NCBI GenBank assembly: GCA_026004795.1
Contig: BPJV01000001.1
Coordinates: 62,001 to 126,000, forward strand
DNA: 64,000 nucleotides
Source: Pirellulaceae bacterium
Lineage (GTDB): Bacteria > Planctomycetota > Planctomycetia > Pirellulales > Pirellulaceae
Direction of reading: 5' to 3'
In this document: positions 19,488 through 28,888 of the stretch, in pieces
Numbering within the stretch: the first letter of the stretch is position 1
Layout: each line of letters opens with the position of its first letter
Program-made: the position numbers and the translations under genes
The notes under the pieces: generated by a model
Seen by the model: only the letters and a program-made list of their open reading frames with translations
The model's database searches: none
What the model was told of the DNA's origin: nothing

Positions 19488-22400
19488 CTATTCCGACGAG
19501 GAACGTTTCTTGGCGGCACGTTTGGCGGCTAGTAGTCGAGCGGTGTAGCTATCCTCGGCGGCGGAGTCGGTCGCCATGCTGGGTTGCGTACCCGAGGCAG
19601 GAGAGGCTGGCGTATCGGCTTTCCGTGGAGCGCCCGCCAGGGGCTCGGACGTCACCGGTTCTTCGAATTCGAACCGCATGCTTGCCACCGAAGGTTCGTA
19701 CTGATCGGTAACCTGCGTCTTTCTTGACCGCAGACGTTGAAGCGTCTCGCGACGTTGGGCGTCATCTTCCGATTCGCCTGGACGGAGCTTGCGGTACAAC
19801 CATTTGGCCGGGTAGGCATAGTCGATGGAGACTCGACGCACGAGGACATCGGCGAAAAGACAGAATGCGGCCACCAGCAGGCAGTAGGGCCAAACGTCTT
19901 TCAGGCTCATGGCCTTCGGCAATCCCCCACGATACACGTCGTTGCTGAGCAGTTGTTGAAAGGTTGCGTTGTCCAACGGGGCCGCCAACAGGCCGGTCTC
20001 GCCTCCCGTCGGAGCCAGGCTGGCCAGATCCTCGAGCAATGGGAGGTTCGCCTGGCGGAGACGGTATTCGTCGGAGAAGGGGACGCTAGCACCGGTAGTG
20101 AGCGGCGCCATGCCGGGGCCGGGGATGATGTTGACGAGGTAAGCCCCGGCAGTATCGGCCTCGAACTGTCCCACGTACCGCCCAGGAGCGGTTTGACGCA
20201 TTACCAGAGGGATCGGTTGAAGGTCCGGTCCGACGGCTACCGCCTGCATATCGAGGAAATTGAGGAATTGGTCGTCATGGTCCAAAGCGTTGACCACCAC
20301 TTCCACACGACCATCACGCGTGTTGGTGGCCACGGTGAACTTGGCATCCGATTCGGTGGGACGCATGATCCAGCGGACGAGTTGCGAGAAGAATTGGTCG
20401 TAGCCCGACCAGTTGGTCCACTGATCGGCCCAGCGGAATCCGGTGTCCGATGTGAACACGGCGGTGCGCCCGAGCCCATAAGCCCATGTGGCCAAGATGG
20501 TTTGATTCTCCGGCTCCGCGGGCTTGTCGGCGCGGATACCCACCTGGACCAAGGGACTATCCTTGACCGTGGTGAGCACGAATCCTTTCAGCGGCGGGAG
20601 ATCTCGTGGAAGTCCTTGTAACACTTCGTGCGGATAGGCAACCTGCGGCGACACGCCGTCTTCCGGCTCATAAACCAGTGGGCGTGAGACGCGCATTGCC
20701 TCGCGTTGAAAGATCTTTGGCAGGGCGGTCGGGTTGGAGGCTTTGTAATAATTTCCGCCGGTGGCGGTAGCGATTCCTTGCAAGGTAGCGTGTCCCGCGG
20801 GACCGTGCGCGCCGACGGCCACGGTGGAGATCTTGATGTTGTTCGTGCGAAACTGGACCAGAATCCCCGGTGATGGCGGCGTGGGGTCCCCATCGCTGAT
20901 GATGATCATGTGCTTGACCGAGGCGGGGACTTGGATGAGCGAACGCAGCGCCATTTGCATCGACGGTTGAAACGCCGGCATATCGCCAGGAGTCATCCGA
21001 CGCAGGCGATTGATCATCGCCTGGCGATTGGGGCCGACGCGCGAAAGTCCCACCGGGTTATTCCACAACCAGGAATCGCCCGTCATCGAATATTGGAGTA
21101 CCCCGCAGTAGTCCATGGGACCGAGCACTTCCAACGCGGCTTGCCCGATGCGCTTCTGCCAATAGTTCCCCTGAGCGATTTCTGAAGCATGCAAGATCAT
21201 GGCCAAGGCACCGACGGCTTCCACCCGCTTGTTCTTGATCTGGAAATCGACAGGCATCGCTTTCTCCAGTGCGGTATTCGCCCATCCTCCCGCTCCGAAC
21301 GCGAGAGGGCCGCCGATCATCAGCAGGCCACAGCCGAATTGTTCCGTGTTGGTGACCAGCATGTCGATCTGTTCATCACTAAAGCTGGCGATGGAGGCGG
21401 CATCATCGCCGCTGCTTCGTGGTACGCCGGCCAGGATGATGGCGTCGTAGGCTTGAAGTTCGGCCAGCGAGGTGAACAGTCGATTGCTTCCCCGCACCTC
21501 GACCTCGATCTCACTACGTCGCAGCGACTCGATCAATGCTGCATACTCGCCCGGCGTGGCCCAATCCTCGATCAACAGAACTCGACCTTTGCCGCGCACG
21601 AACGTGAATGCGTCAGCACGGTTGTTTTGCTGGAGCGCATCGTCGGCCGGATCGTCAGGCACGAACTCGGCGCGGTACATGTAACCGGCAGCCTGCTGGA
21701 TCGTATCTTGAATGGGAAACACATTGACATCACGTTCGAGCGTCACGGGTTGATCAAGAATCGTCTGCTCTTCGGGGCCGACGCGGCGGGTAACTCGCAA
21801 TCGACCGCGGATTGGTTGTCCGTCATTGCCGGTGGTATAGCGACTGATGACGATCCGCGTTTCGAACGGTTGTCCCTGTCGTATGGACGACGGGATGTCG
21901 ATCTTTTCGACCAGTATTTCGCTGGTCGCCTCTTGCGCGACGGGCACCACGTCGATGCCCACCCCACTGTCGACCAGCGAGCGAGCCGTCAGGGCCGCCG
22001 AGCCGAGCGTTTCATTCCCGTCGGAGATGATCACAATCCGCTTGGCCGAGTCCTCAGGAAAGGATGCTGCCGCCAGTTTCAAAGCCGCTTCGAGATTGGT
22101 GGCGTCGGTGCGCCCCAAATAGCTTTCCACATCCTGCACGAAAGGCAGGTTTTCATCGTAGGGGGGAAACTCGATCGTGGCTTCGCGTCCAAAAACAATC
22201 AGCCCCGCACGATCCCCCCGCGCCTCACGACGATGCCTGGCTACCGACTCGATGGCCAAGCGCAGCATGACCTCGCGTTTGGCTCGCGGAATGCTGTCAC
22301 TCTGATCGAGCAAGTAGATCACGGTCGTTCGTTCGCTGATCCACACCCATTGAACGCCAGCGATGGCGAGGACGATCAACGTGATGAGAATCGAACGAAA

Positions 22401-22532
22401 GCAGAGCGCGGCGAACCGCCGCCCCTCTCCCAAACTGGCCAACGGTCGCCAACTGACCCACCACAGCAGGGGAACCACCAGGAGAAGGAGGAGAAGCCAG
22501 GGATGTTCAAAAGATATGGAAAAGCGGTTCAC
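19488..22532 (-). CDS. Membrane protein with two VWA domains and a glutamine-amidotransferase-like fold
   Basis: A 1014-residue protein of a type common in planctomycetes and myxobacteria; its exact role is not known. Two membrane helices lie at the N-terminus (about 10-28 and 44-66). A first von Willebrand A domain follows (about 70-230) with the metal-ion site DQSDS near residue 76. A class I glutamine amidotransferase-like segment starts about VLLIEDWATPGEYAAL near 315. A second VWA-like part follows with IIISDGDPTPP. A C-terminal membrane helix (CLLVAAFCLFADVLVRRV) precedes a charged tail of about 120 residues. It resembles the BatA/B or magnesium-chelatase-accessory VWA proteins in layout but is larger. 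It is convergent with the peptidase gene. Confidence 0.85.
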   Translation of the reverse strand: MNRFSISFEHPWLLLLLLVVPLLWWVSWRPLASLGEGRRFAALCFRSILITLIVLAIAGVQWVWISERTTVIYLLDQSDSIPRAKREVMLRLAIESVARHRREARGDRAGLIVFGREATIEFPPYDENLPFVQDVESYLGRTDATNLEAALKLAAASFPEDSAKRIVIISDGNETLGSAALTARSLVDSGVGIDVVPVAQEATSEILVEKIDIPSSIRQGQPFETRIVISRYTTGNDGQPIRGRLRVTRRVGPEEQTILDQPVTLERDVNVFPIQDTIQQAAGYMYRAEFVPDDPADDALQQNNRADAFTFVRGKGRVLLIEDWATPGEYAALIESLRRSEIEVEVRGSNRLFTSLAELQAYDAIILAGVPRSSGDDAASIASFSDEQIDMLVTNTEQFGCGLLMIGGPLAFGAGGWANTALEKAMPVDFQIKNKRVEAVGALAMILHASEIAQGNYWQKRIGQAALEVLGPMDYCGVLQYSMTGDSWLWNNPVGLSRVGPNRQAMINRLRRMTPGDMPAFQPSMQMALRSLIQVPASVKHMIIISDGDPTPPSPGILVQFRTNNIKISTVAVGAHGPAGHATLQGIATATGGNYYKASNPTALPKIFQREAMRVSRPLVYEPEDGVSPQVAYPHEVLQGLPRDLPPLKGFVLTTVKDSPLVQVGIRADKPAEPENQTILATWAYGLGRTAVFTSDTGFRWADQWTNWSGYDQFFSQLVRWIMRPTESDAKFTVATNTRDGRVEVVVNALDHDDQFLNFLDMQAVAVGPDLQPIPLVMRQTAPGRYVGQFEADTAGAYLVNIIPGPGMAPLTTGASVPFSDEYRLRQANLPLLEDLASLAPTGGETGLLAAPLDNATFQQLLSNDVYRGGLPKAMSLKDVWPYCLLVAAFCLFADVLVRRVSIDYAYPAKWLYRKLRPGESEDDAQRRETLQRLRSRKTQVTDQYEPSVASMRFEFEEPVTSEPLAGAPRKADTPASPASGTQPSMATDSAAEDSYTARLLAAKRAAKKRSSSE

Positions 22533-23112
22533 CAGCCGCTCCCCGCAGCGTTACAGAAATGTATGATGCACCTTGCCGCACGATCGGCCGACTTATTATA
22601 GAGCGAACGTCGACGGCAATACACCGCGACAACGCGTGCAGCGGAGCCCCCGCGCTGCGCCGAACGTTTTCTGCCATGGTCTTCGATCCGTCTTTCTGGT
22701 CGGCATCCGTCAGGCGGCTGGTCGACACGGCGGGGGGTAGATGGCCGGCATCTTCCCCGGCGGTCGAGTAGGCGTCTGGGCCTGGAGCCGATAACGCTGC
22801 AGCGGCCAACACGATTGTCGCTCTAGTCGGTTCGGAAGGGGAACGTTGTCTAGGGCAGCGTCAGCCGTGGGATGAGCAGCAAAATCGTTTTGGGGACAGG
22901 GACAATTAGAATCGATCAGGCCGCGCGACGTCTCGTTTACCGTTGGTCGACGACCTTTACCCAGAAAAATCTACGTCCCCCCGGAACACCGGCACCGAGA
23001 TGCCAGTCCGTGGGGACGTAGCGGAGGCCTGACAGGTTGATGTTTCCGTCGATGGATCACGACTGATGATGCTGGCGATCCACCGCTGTCGCTTGACGTG
23101 ACCGAATCGCTA
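22533..23112. other. Intergenic, one long hairpin, no gene seen
   Basis: About 580 bp upstream of the VWA gene. Short open frames here have no recognisable product. Besides the hairpin listed separately, a purine-rich TTTTGGGGACAGGGACA stretch at about 22890 is of unknown meaning. Confidence 0.5.
22971..23021. repeat. Inverted repeat with perfect 10-bp arms
   Basis: CTACGTCCCC at 22971-22980 is the exact reverse complement of GGGGACGTAG at 23012-23021, with a 31-base loop. It lies about 90 bp past the stop of the 107-residue gene that is read on the minus strand, so it could be its terminator on that side, although no T-tract follows. Confidence 0.55.
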
Positions 23113-23436
23113 TCACCAGCCGATAACCATGTTGCTCTCGATTACTTTACGGGCTTTCTCCAGATCGACGCCCGTTTCGTGCATGTACAACCGGATGGCA
23201 TGGACTTTATCCCCGGCCGACTTGGCCAAGCAGTCTCGGGCGATGCTGCAGATGTCAATCGGCTTGGTCAAGCCGAGAGAGCCTTTGGAAATGACCCAAG
23301 TATCACGTGGGCGCTTGGTAAGGCGGATGACTTCGTCTGCAGGATAAGCTTCCGCGACTACCTGCCGGGCAGCATTTTCATCTTCGGCCCAAGTGATAAT
23401 GATGTGGGCGTTGGTTTCGATTTCGAACAGTGGCAT
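23113..23436 (-). CDS. Small protein with a C-terminus resembling ribosomal protein L7/L12 CTD
   Basis: A 107-residue cytoplasmic protein with no signal peptide. Residues about 1-40 (MPLFEIETNAHIIITWAEDE) look like a small alpha/beta unit. The C-terminal third (KVHAIRLYMHETGVDLEKAR followed by KVIE) resembles the L7/L12 C-terminal fold text, in which KI.AIK..RE.TGLGLKEAK is conserved. The function is unknown. The start was set at ATG 23436 because GAGGGTGG lies upstream and the preceding in-frame codons look non-native. It stands alone between the VWA gene and the TPR gene. Confidence 0.6.
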   Translation of the reverse strand: MPLFEIETNAHIIITWAEDENAARQVVAEAYPADEVIRLTKRPRDTWVISKGSLGLTKPIDICSIARDCLAKSAGDKVHAIRLYMHETGVDLEKARKVIESNMVIGW

Positions 23437-23871
23437 GAGTCCACCCTCGCTCCAAGGAGTCCATTGATTCGTCCATATTGCGGCGATGTTCAGGTGCCGG
23501 ACCAGGCAGGCGGCCAACCGATGTACGCCTGCAATGCGTCAGCCCTACATCGCCACAAACTGAGAGAAGTTCGGAATCAGGGGGTATGCGGTGGTGTCGC
23601 TGCACAGAATTGCTTGTTGAGCCCACACGTCAGACCGCCGACCCCCGGATTCCGTGACACTGATGATTGTAGCACAATCGGCGGATGGATTTGGCAAGTT
23701 GCTCAAGGAGGATCGATTGTAGGAGCGCTTTTTCTCTGGTGGACGCGGGGGCATGACGATTGGTGAAGTTTCAGCGACCAGGGGGCATCCCAACGACTGA
23801 CAACCGGCCGCTCCTGCAGTACATTAAGCGGAGGCGTGCCGTTGTCCATTTTGGCATGCTCGGGAGAATTC

Positions 23872-24882
23872 ATGGTACGAACGGGAGATGGGAAGACATT
23901 GGCGATGCGACGAAGCTGGATCTCGGTCCTCGTGCTCGTGGCAGCAGCAGTGGCCCTCGGTATCGTCATCGAGCCATCAGTATGGCGCGCCGAGCTGGCC
24001 CGATGGAAGCTGGCCGCTGCGGCCAATGCGCTCGAACAAGATCGCCTCGACGAAGTACCACGGTGGATCAACGACGCGCGGGAATTGAACCCCGATCTGG
24101 AATCCGAGCAAGACTACTGGTACGTGCTCATTCTGGAGGCCTACCAGCGCCGCGATTACGATCGCATGGTGGAGTTGATCGCTGCGGCTACCGCGGTGGA
24201 CCAACGATTCCGTTGGCTGGGCGAGTACATGGCGCTGCGTTTGGCGCGAGCCGAACAATTCTTATACGCGGCGCGCGCCTTGGAGGCGACCATTACGGAT
24301 CGCGACCAGGTCTCCCCCGAGACACTCAACGCCATGGCTTACTGGCGGGCGCTGGCAGGGGCCGATCTGGACCAGGCATTGCAAGACATTGAACGAGCAT
24401 TGAAGGTGCTCCCCGACGATCCTGCGTTGCGTGATACTCGCGCGTGGGTGCTTTTCCAGATGGGCAGGCCCCTGGAAGCGCTCGCCGACGCACAATTCGC
24501 GGTGGAGACGATGGAGGCACGCCTCCGTCCGGTCACCGATCTGTGGCAACGGGTGTCCGAGTTGCTCCGCGGGCAGGGGACGTCTGCCCCGCAGGCCGAT
24601 GAGACCGCGGCACCTGCACCGGCAGGTGAATCTCCACCAGGTACCGCCTCGGCAGCAACCGCAGCCACGGAGGAAGCCACTGCCCCACCGCTGCAGGAAG
24701 AGGAAGAAACGAACTACGTGCCATTGCTCGAAGGGCAAGTAGACCCTCAACTGTGGTCGCTGGCAGTTCTAAAATACCACCGAGCTCGAATCCTGGAGGC
24801 GTTGGGGCGAATCGAAGAGGCGCAGCAGGATTACGCCTGGTTGCGCCAGCACCGGTTGCCGACCGACGATCGGCTGCATTAA
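23872..24882 (+). CDS. Membrane-anchored TPR-like protein
   Basis: A 336-residue protein of unknown specific role. After a short cytoplasmic start there is one membrane helix (SWISVLVLVAAAVALGIVI, about 13-31), then helix-turn-helix repeats (ALEQDRLDEVPRWINDAREL, ALQDIERALKVLPDDPALRD) of the tetratricopeptide kind. A low-complexity Ala/Pro/Glu-rich linker (about 230-285) leads to a final TPR-like helix pair. It probably serves as a protein-protein scaffold at the inner membrane. ATG 23872 is preceded by GGGAGA; ATG 23905 is an alternative. It is followed 69 bp later by the bifunctional nuclease gene on the same strand. Confidence 0.65.
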   Translation: MVRTGDGKTLAMRRSWISVLVLVAAAVALGIVIEPSVWRAELARWKLAAAANALEQDRLDEVPRWINDARELNPDLESEQDYWYVLILEAYQRRDYDRMVELIAAATAVDQRFRWLGEYMALRLARAEQFLYAARALEATITDRDQVSPETLNAMAYWRALAGADLDQALQDIERALKVLPDDPALRDTRAWVLFQMGRPLEALADAQFAVETMEARLRPVTDLWQRVSELLRGQGTSAPQADETAAPAPAGESPPGTASAATAATEEATAPPLQEEEETNYVPLLEGQVDPQLWSLAVLKYHRARILEALGRIEEAQQDYAWLRQHRLPTDDRLH

Positions 24883-24951
24883 TCTTTGTTGTATCCAACG
24901 GCGCAGCACGACAAGTACTACTATCATCCCTGGGCACACGGAACGCGAAAT

Positions 24952-25359
24952 ATGCTCGTCCAAATGCAGCTTTCCCGAATCATTATCAGTGAGATCAGCG
25001 AAAGCCAAGTGATCTATTTGCGCGAAGTCGACGGAGAACGTGAGTTCCCCATTTTGATCGGTATCTGTGAGGCGACGAGCATTGATCGACGCGTCAAGGC
25101 AGATTATGCTCCGGCCCGACCGCTGACCCACGATCTGATCGTCTCGGTGGTCGAGGGGCTGGGAGCGACGGTCGAGGCCGTGGTGATCAACGAACTGCAG
25201 GATAGTACCTACTACGCGCGGCTGCAGTTGCGCAAGGCCGACGGGGAGATGGTCGAAATCGATGCCCGCCCCAGTGATGCCATCGCTGTAGCCGTAACCT
25301 ACCGCCCCGCCAAGCCCATTTACGTCGCCGAAAGCGTTCTCCAGGAAGTAGCGAGCTGA
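24952..25359 (+). CDS. Bifunctional nuclease domain (BFN/DUF151) protein
   Basis: A 135-residue protein of the DUF151/BFN family, members of which have been described with nuclease activity. The family text is clear: REVDGEREFPILIGICEATS near residue 25 and ARPLTHDLIVSVVEGLGATV near 55, then DARPSDAIAVAVTYRPAKPI near 105. It covers the whole small domain with no partner domain. It overlaps the start of the WYL regulator by one base (TGATG), so the two are likely co-translated. The ATG at 24952 was preferred because the upstream extension is not family-like. Confidence 0.85.
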   Translation: MLVQMQLSRIIISEISESQVIYLREVDGEREFPILIGICEATSIDRRVKADYAPARPLTHDLIVSVVEGLGATVEAVVINELQDSTYYARLQLRKADGEMVEIDARPSDAIAVAVTYRPAKPIYVAESVLQEVAS

Positions 25360-26387
25360 TGGCGCGCAACGAACAATTGATTCGGCAGCACAAGATCTTG
25401 CAGATCCTCGAGCGACGTCGCTTCGGCATCACCCTGCGTGATCTCCGCGATACCGTGGTCGAGGAGCTGGGATTGACTTCACTGCACGAGAAAAGCATCC
25501 GCCGGGATCTCGATGCATTGGTTGCCGCCGGATTGCCAATTGTCGACGAAATGACGCCTCGCGGCCGCGTGTGGAAACTGACCCGCGATGACAAGGGGTT
25601 GCACAAGATTCCCATCACTGCCAGTGAGCTGATCGCGCTTTCCATGGGCCGCGATCTCATGCTGCCGCTGGTCGGTACGCAGTTCTGGATCGGTATCGAG
25701 TCGTTCTGGAACAAGGTGCAGGAGCAGTTGCCCTATAGTGTTTTTGAGCTGTATGAGCGCTATCGCCGCACCTTGTACGTGTTGGGGATTCCCACCAAGT
25801 CCTACGAAAACCATCAAGGAATCCTCAAAACAATCAATCGCGCCATCCAAGAGCATCGTGTACTGGAAGTCGTTTATCAGACGCCTGGAAAGGCCGCTTC
25901 CACACGTCATTTGCATCCCTACGGCTTGGTCTTGTTTCAGTCGAGCATCTATGTGGTGGCGACCGATCCGGAAAGCGACGGCGAGGATACGACGCGGTTG
26001 AGGCATTGGAAACTCGACCGCTTCAAATCCGCCAAGGCGATGGATAAGTGGTTCAAACCGAACGAAGCCATCGACCTGCAAGAACATCTGGGGCAGTCGG
26101 TGGGGATCTTCTCGGGGAATCAGCCGCGAGAGTACCGCATTCGGCTTTCGCCGCAAGCGGCGATGTGGGTAGCGGAAGAGCCGTGGCACGCCGAACAACA
26201 GCTACAAAGCCAAGAAGATGGCTCGGTCATCCTTCGGGTTCCAGCCTATCAGGACACGGAAATCGTACAACGTGTGTTGCGATTGGGGGCGGAAGCCGAG
26301 GTGCTCGAGCCGGCCAGCTGTCGGGAGGCGTTGCGCGAGATCGCATGCGCTCTGTGCCAACGGTATCGCCCTGCTGCGGATCCATGA
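25359..26387 (+). CDS. WYL-domain transcriptional regulator with N-terminal HTH
   Basis: A 342-residue DNA-binding regulator of the YafY/PafC kind. A DeoR/HTH_11-like winged helix occupies about residues 5-70 (RQHKILQILERRRFGITLRD, then EKSIRRDLDALVAAGLPIVD). The WYL domain follows at about 140-225 (VLEVVYQTPGKAASTRHLHP, then HWKLDRF) with a WCX-like C-terminal part. WYL domains bind small ligands or nucleic acid and often control DNA repair or defence genes. Here it sits directly after the BFN gene with a 1-bp overlap and shows no defence partner, so a housekeeping role is equally likely. Confidence 0.88.
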   Translation: MARNEQLIRQHKILQILERRRFGITLRDLRDTVVEELGLTSLHEKSIRRDLDALVAAGLPIVDEMTPRGRVWKLTRDDKGLHKIPITASELIALSMGRDLMLPLVGTQFWIGIESFWNKVQEQLPYSVFELYERYRRTLYVLGIPTKSYENHQGILKTINRAIQEHRVLEVVYQTPGKAASTRHLHPYGLVLFQSSIYVVATDPESDGEDTTRLRHWKLDRFKSAKAMDKWFKPNEAIDLQEHLGQSVGIFSGNQPREYRIRLSPQAAMWVAEEPWHAEQQLQSQEDGSVILRVPAYQDTEIVQRVLRLGAEAEVLEPASCREALREIACALCQRYRPAADP

Positions 26388-26419
26388 GTTTCCCGAGTTA
26401 TTATCCCCGGAGGCCCCCT

Positions 26420-28015
26420 ATGCACCCGTGGTATTACATCACGATTCGTCGTAGATTCGTTTGGTGCCGCCCGTCGAAACGACCGGGACAAGAACGAGCA
26501 GGGGGCAGTCGCACGCCCGACCAGGTCGAACCTGGCAGGTACGACGCCGCTGGTCGGATCATCGGTGCGGTGCGGCAGGGGTGGGCACGGTGGCTCCTAT
26601 TGTGGCTCTTTGGTAGCTGGGTATCCGCGGCTGCTGCCGAACCGTCAAGGCCCAACATCCTGTTCGTCTTCATCGATGATCTAGGGTGGCGCGACACTGG
26701 ATTCATGGGAAGCGATTTTTACGAGACGCCCCATCTGGACCACTTGGCCCAGCAGGGGATGGTCTTTTCCAACGCCTATGCCGCGGCGGCCAATTGTGCT
26801 CCCTCCCGCGCTTCTCTCCTCTCCGGTCAATACACACCTCGCCACCAGATTTTCAATGTGGGAACCGGTCTGCGGGGGAATCCGAAGTTCAGTCGTCTGA
26901 AACACGTTCCCGGAACCGACACCCTTTCGCCGACTATCCGTACTTGGGCACATTGCCTGCAGGACACTGGATATGTTACTGCCATCATGGGGAAGTGGCA
27001 TTTAAGCGATGATCCGCGTCCCTATGGGTTCGAGGTGAATGTCGGTGGTTCCCATGCTGGCAGCCCACCCGAGGGCTATTTCCCGCCGCACCCCGGTGCT
27101 CCGGGATTGGAGGAGGCCCCCGCCGGTGAGTACCTGACCGACCGCCTGCATGAGGAAGCGCTTCAGTTCATCGACGCCAATCGCCACCGCCCTTGGATGC
27201 TCTTTCTTTCGCATTTCGCCGTGCACACCCCTTTGCAAGCCAAGAAAGAGTTGGTGAGCAAGTATGAACGCAAGCCCCCAGGGAAAATGCATGATCATGC
27301 CGTCATGGCGGCGATGATCGAAAGTATCGATGAGGGAGTGGGACGAATCCTCTCTCGATTGGAGGAGCTGGGGTTACGAGAAAACACGATCATCATCTTC
27401 ACCTCGGACAATGGCGGGTACGGACCGGCGACCGACATGGCACCATTGTCCGGCTACAAAGGAACCTATTTCGAGGGGGGGATTCGAGTGCCGCTGTTCA
27501 TCGTGTGGCCGGGAAAAGTGCCCCCCGCCAGCCGCTGCGACGTGCCGGTGATCAACGTCGATCTCTACCCCACACTCTGCGCGATGAGCGGTGCCAAGAC
27601 GCCGGACAATCAACCGCTTGACGGTGTCGATCTGACCCCTTTGCTGACCGGGCGTGATTCCTTGCCGGACCGAGCCATTTATTGGCATTTCCCCGCCTAT
27701 CTTCAATCCTACCAACGGGTTGATCAACAGCGTGACCCGCTGTTCCGCTCGCGCCCATGCAGTATCATCCGTCACGGCGATTGGAAACTGCACCAGTATT
27801 TCGAAGATGAGGCTCTTCTACTGTTCAACTTGCGAGACGATCCGGGTGAACGACACGATCTATCCGCCGCGTATCCGCAAAAAACCGCGGAGTTGCTGAA
27901 GGAATTGCATGCATGGCAGCGGGCCGTGCGGGCGCCGATCCCCCGAGAGCCGAACCCGAAGTACGACGCCCAAGCGGAAGCCGCTGCGCTGGCACGCGCT
28001 GCCCAGCGGCGGTGA
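26420..28015 (+). CDS. Secreted type I sulfatase
   Basis: A 531-residue arylsulfatase-family hydrolase that removes sulfate esters, probably from sulfated polysaccharides. The motif CAPSR (Cys126), within NCAPSRASLLSGQ, is the formylglycine site that a maturase converts post-translationally. Metal-binding text FVFIDDLGWRD occurs near residue 80, and TSDNGGYGPATD near 335. A hydrophobic signal-like helix (WARWLLLWLFGSWVSAAAAE) lies at about 53-73, unusually far from ATG 26420. That ATG has a good GGAGG, yet the in-frame GTG at 26570 would give a normal signal peptide, so the true start is open. It is not in an obvious polysaccharide-utilisation cluster. Confidence 0.9.
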   Translation: MHPWYYITIRRRFVWCRPSKRPGQERAGGSRTPDQVEPGRYDAAGRIIGAVRQGWARWLLLWLFGSWVSAAAAEPSRPNILFVFIDDLGWRDTGFMGSDFYETPHLDHLAQQGMVFSNAYAAAANCAPSRASLLSGQYTPRHQIFNVGTGLRGNPKFSRLKHVPGTDTLSPTIRTWAHCLQDTGYVTAIMGKWHLSDDPRPYGFEVNVGGSHAGSPPEGYFPPHPGAPGLEEAPAGEYLTDRLHEEALQFIDANRHRPWMLFLSHFAVHTPLQAKKELVSKYERKPPGKMHDHAVMAAMIESIDEGVGRILSRLEELGLRENTIIIFTSDNGGYGPATDMAPLSGYKGTYFEGGIRVPLFIVWPGKVPPASRCDVPVINVDLYPTLCAMSGAKTPDNQPLDGVDLTPLLTGRDSLPDRAIYWHFPAYLQSYQRVDQQRDPLFRSRPCSIIRHGDWKLHQYFEDEALLLFNLRDDPGERHDLSAAYPQKTAELLKELHAWQRAVRAPIPREPNPKYDAQAEAAALARAAQRR

Positions 28016-28324
28016 GCGGCGAGCAGATGGTGATTTGCTGCACGGCAGACCGGTTGCCACGTTGGGACAATCGGATCATGCGTTGTCGCCTCAACCGCCA
28101 GCCCCCGAAACGACGAACGTGCGCCCGGCCGATGCCAGAAGCTCCGGATTGCCGCACCATCTACCCCTTGCAGGTCGAGATGAATGGAGTGAATAGAAGA
28201 ACACGTTCACGGCGCGACGTCGCCCCGGGGACCACATGCTGGCGCGGCTCTCGCCACCGGGCGTCGACAGCACCGAGGGGCGTGCCACGACGCGATGAGC
28301 AGCCTTGCCTTCCTCACCTGCAGA
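28016..28324. other. Convergent intergenic region, no gene seen
   Basis: About 310 bp between the sulfatase and the Rrf2 regulator, which face each other. The open frames crossing it are out-of-frame extensions of the sulfatase. No terminator with a T-tract was recognised. Confidence 0.5.
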
Positions 28325-28747
28325 CTAGATGTAAAACATCGTGGGACTAGACGTTGCTTGTTCCAAGAGACGAGCGAGCGTGTAGGATTCGAGCACTTGG
28401 CGTTGCGCGTCCTCCAACTGCTGCCACACGTCATGCAGGGCGACCGATAAGCCTTCGGCGGGGCCTCGCCGCGCCGTCTCGTTGGGCGTCGCACAAATGG
28501 CGTCCACGATCTCGGCCAAAGTGATTTGCTGCGGCGGGCGCGCTAACATGAATCCACCCTGAGCGCCACGGACGCTGTGGATCAAACCGGCGGCGCGGAG
28601 TTGCTGGAGGATTTGCGCAAGGAATTGAACAGGAATTTCATGCTGTTGAGCGATCTGCTTCGTGCCCAAACGACCGCCGCGAGCGTGCACGTCGGCCAGG
28701 CACAACATGGCTAAGGCAGCATAGTGGGCTTTTATCGGCAACTGCAT
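28325..28747 (-). CDS. Rrf2-family transcriptional regulator
   Basis: A 140-residue winged-helix regulator. It begins MQLPIKAHYAALAMLCLADV and has the Rrf2 recognition segment (KQIAQQHEIPVQFLAQILQQ then LRAAGLIHSVRGAQGGFMLA), the standard text of the family. The three Fe-S ligand cysteines of IscR/NsrR are absent; the region after IVDAIC has no further Cys, so it would be of the CymR type rather than an Fe-S sensor. It lies downstream of and on the same strand as cysH (141-bp gap). CymR-type Rrf2 proteins control sulfur assimilation, so regulation of cysH through the operator-like site at about 30000 is a fair guess. The start at 28747 matches the usual family beginning; an in-frame ATG at 28777 is possible. 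Confidence 0.85.
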   Translation of the reverse strand: MQLPIKAHYAALAMLCLADVHARGGRLGTKQIAQQHEIPVQFLAQILQQLRAAGLIHSVRGAQGGFMLARPPQQITLAEIVDAICATPNETARRGPAEGLSVALHDVWQQLEDAQRQVLESYTLARLLEQATSSPTMFYI

Positions 28748-28888
28748 CAAGGGACTCGCTCGAGGGGAAAAATCCATCTGACCGGCGGCATCGCTTATTC
28801 CACAAGCTTGCCGCTATGCTCGGTAACCCCTGGACCACTCTGTGGTGATCGAGGCACACCGATCGTGGGCGGGAAGAGTCAGCGATCG

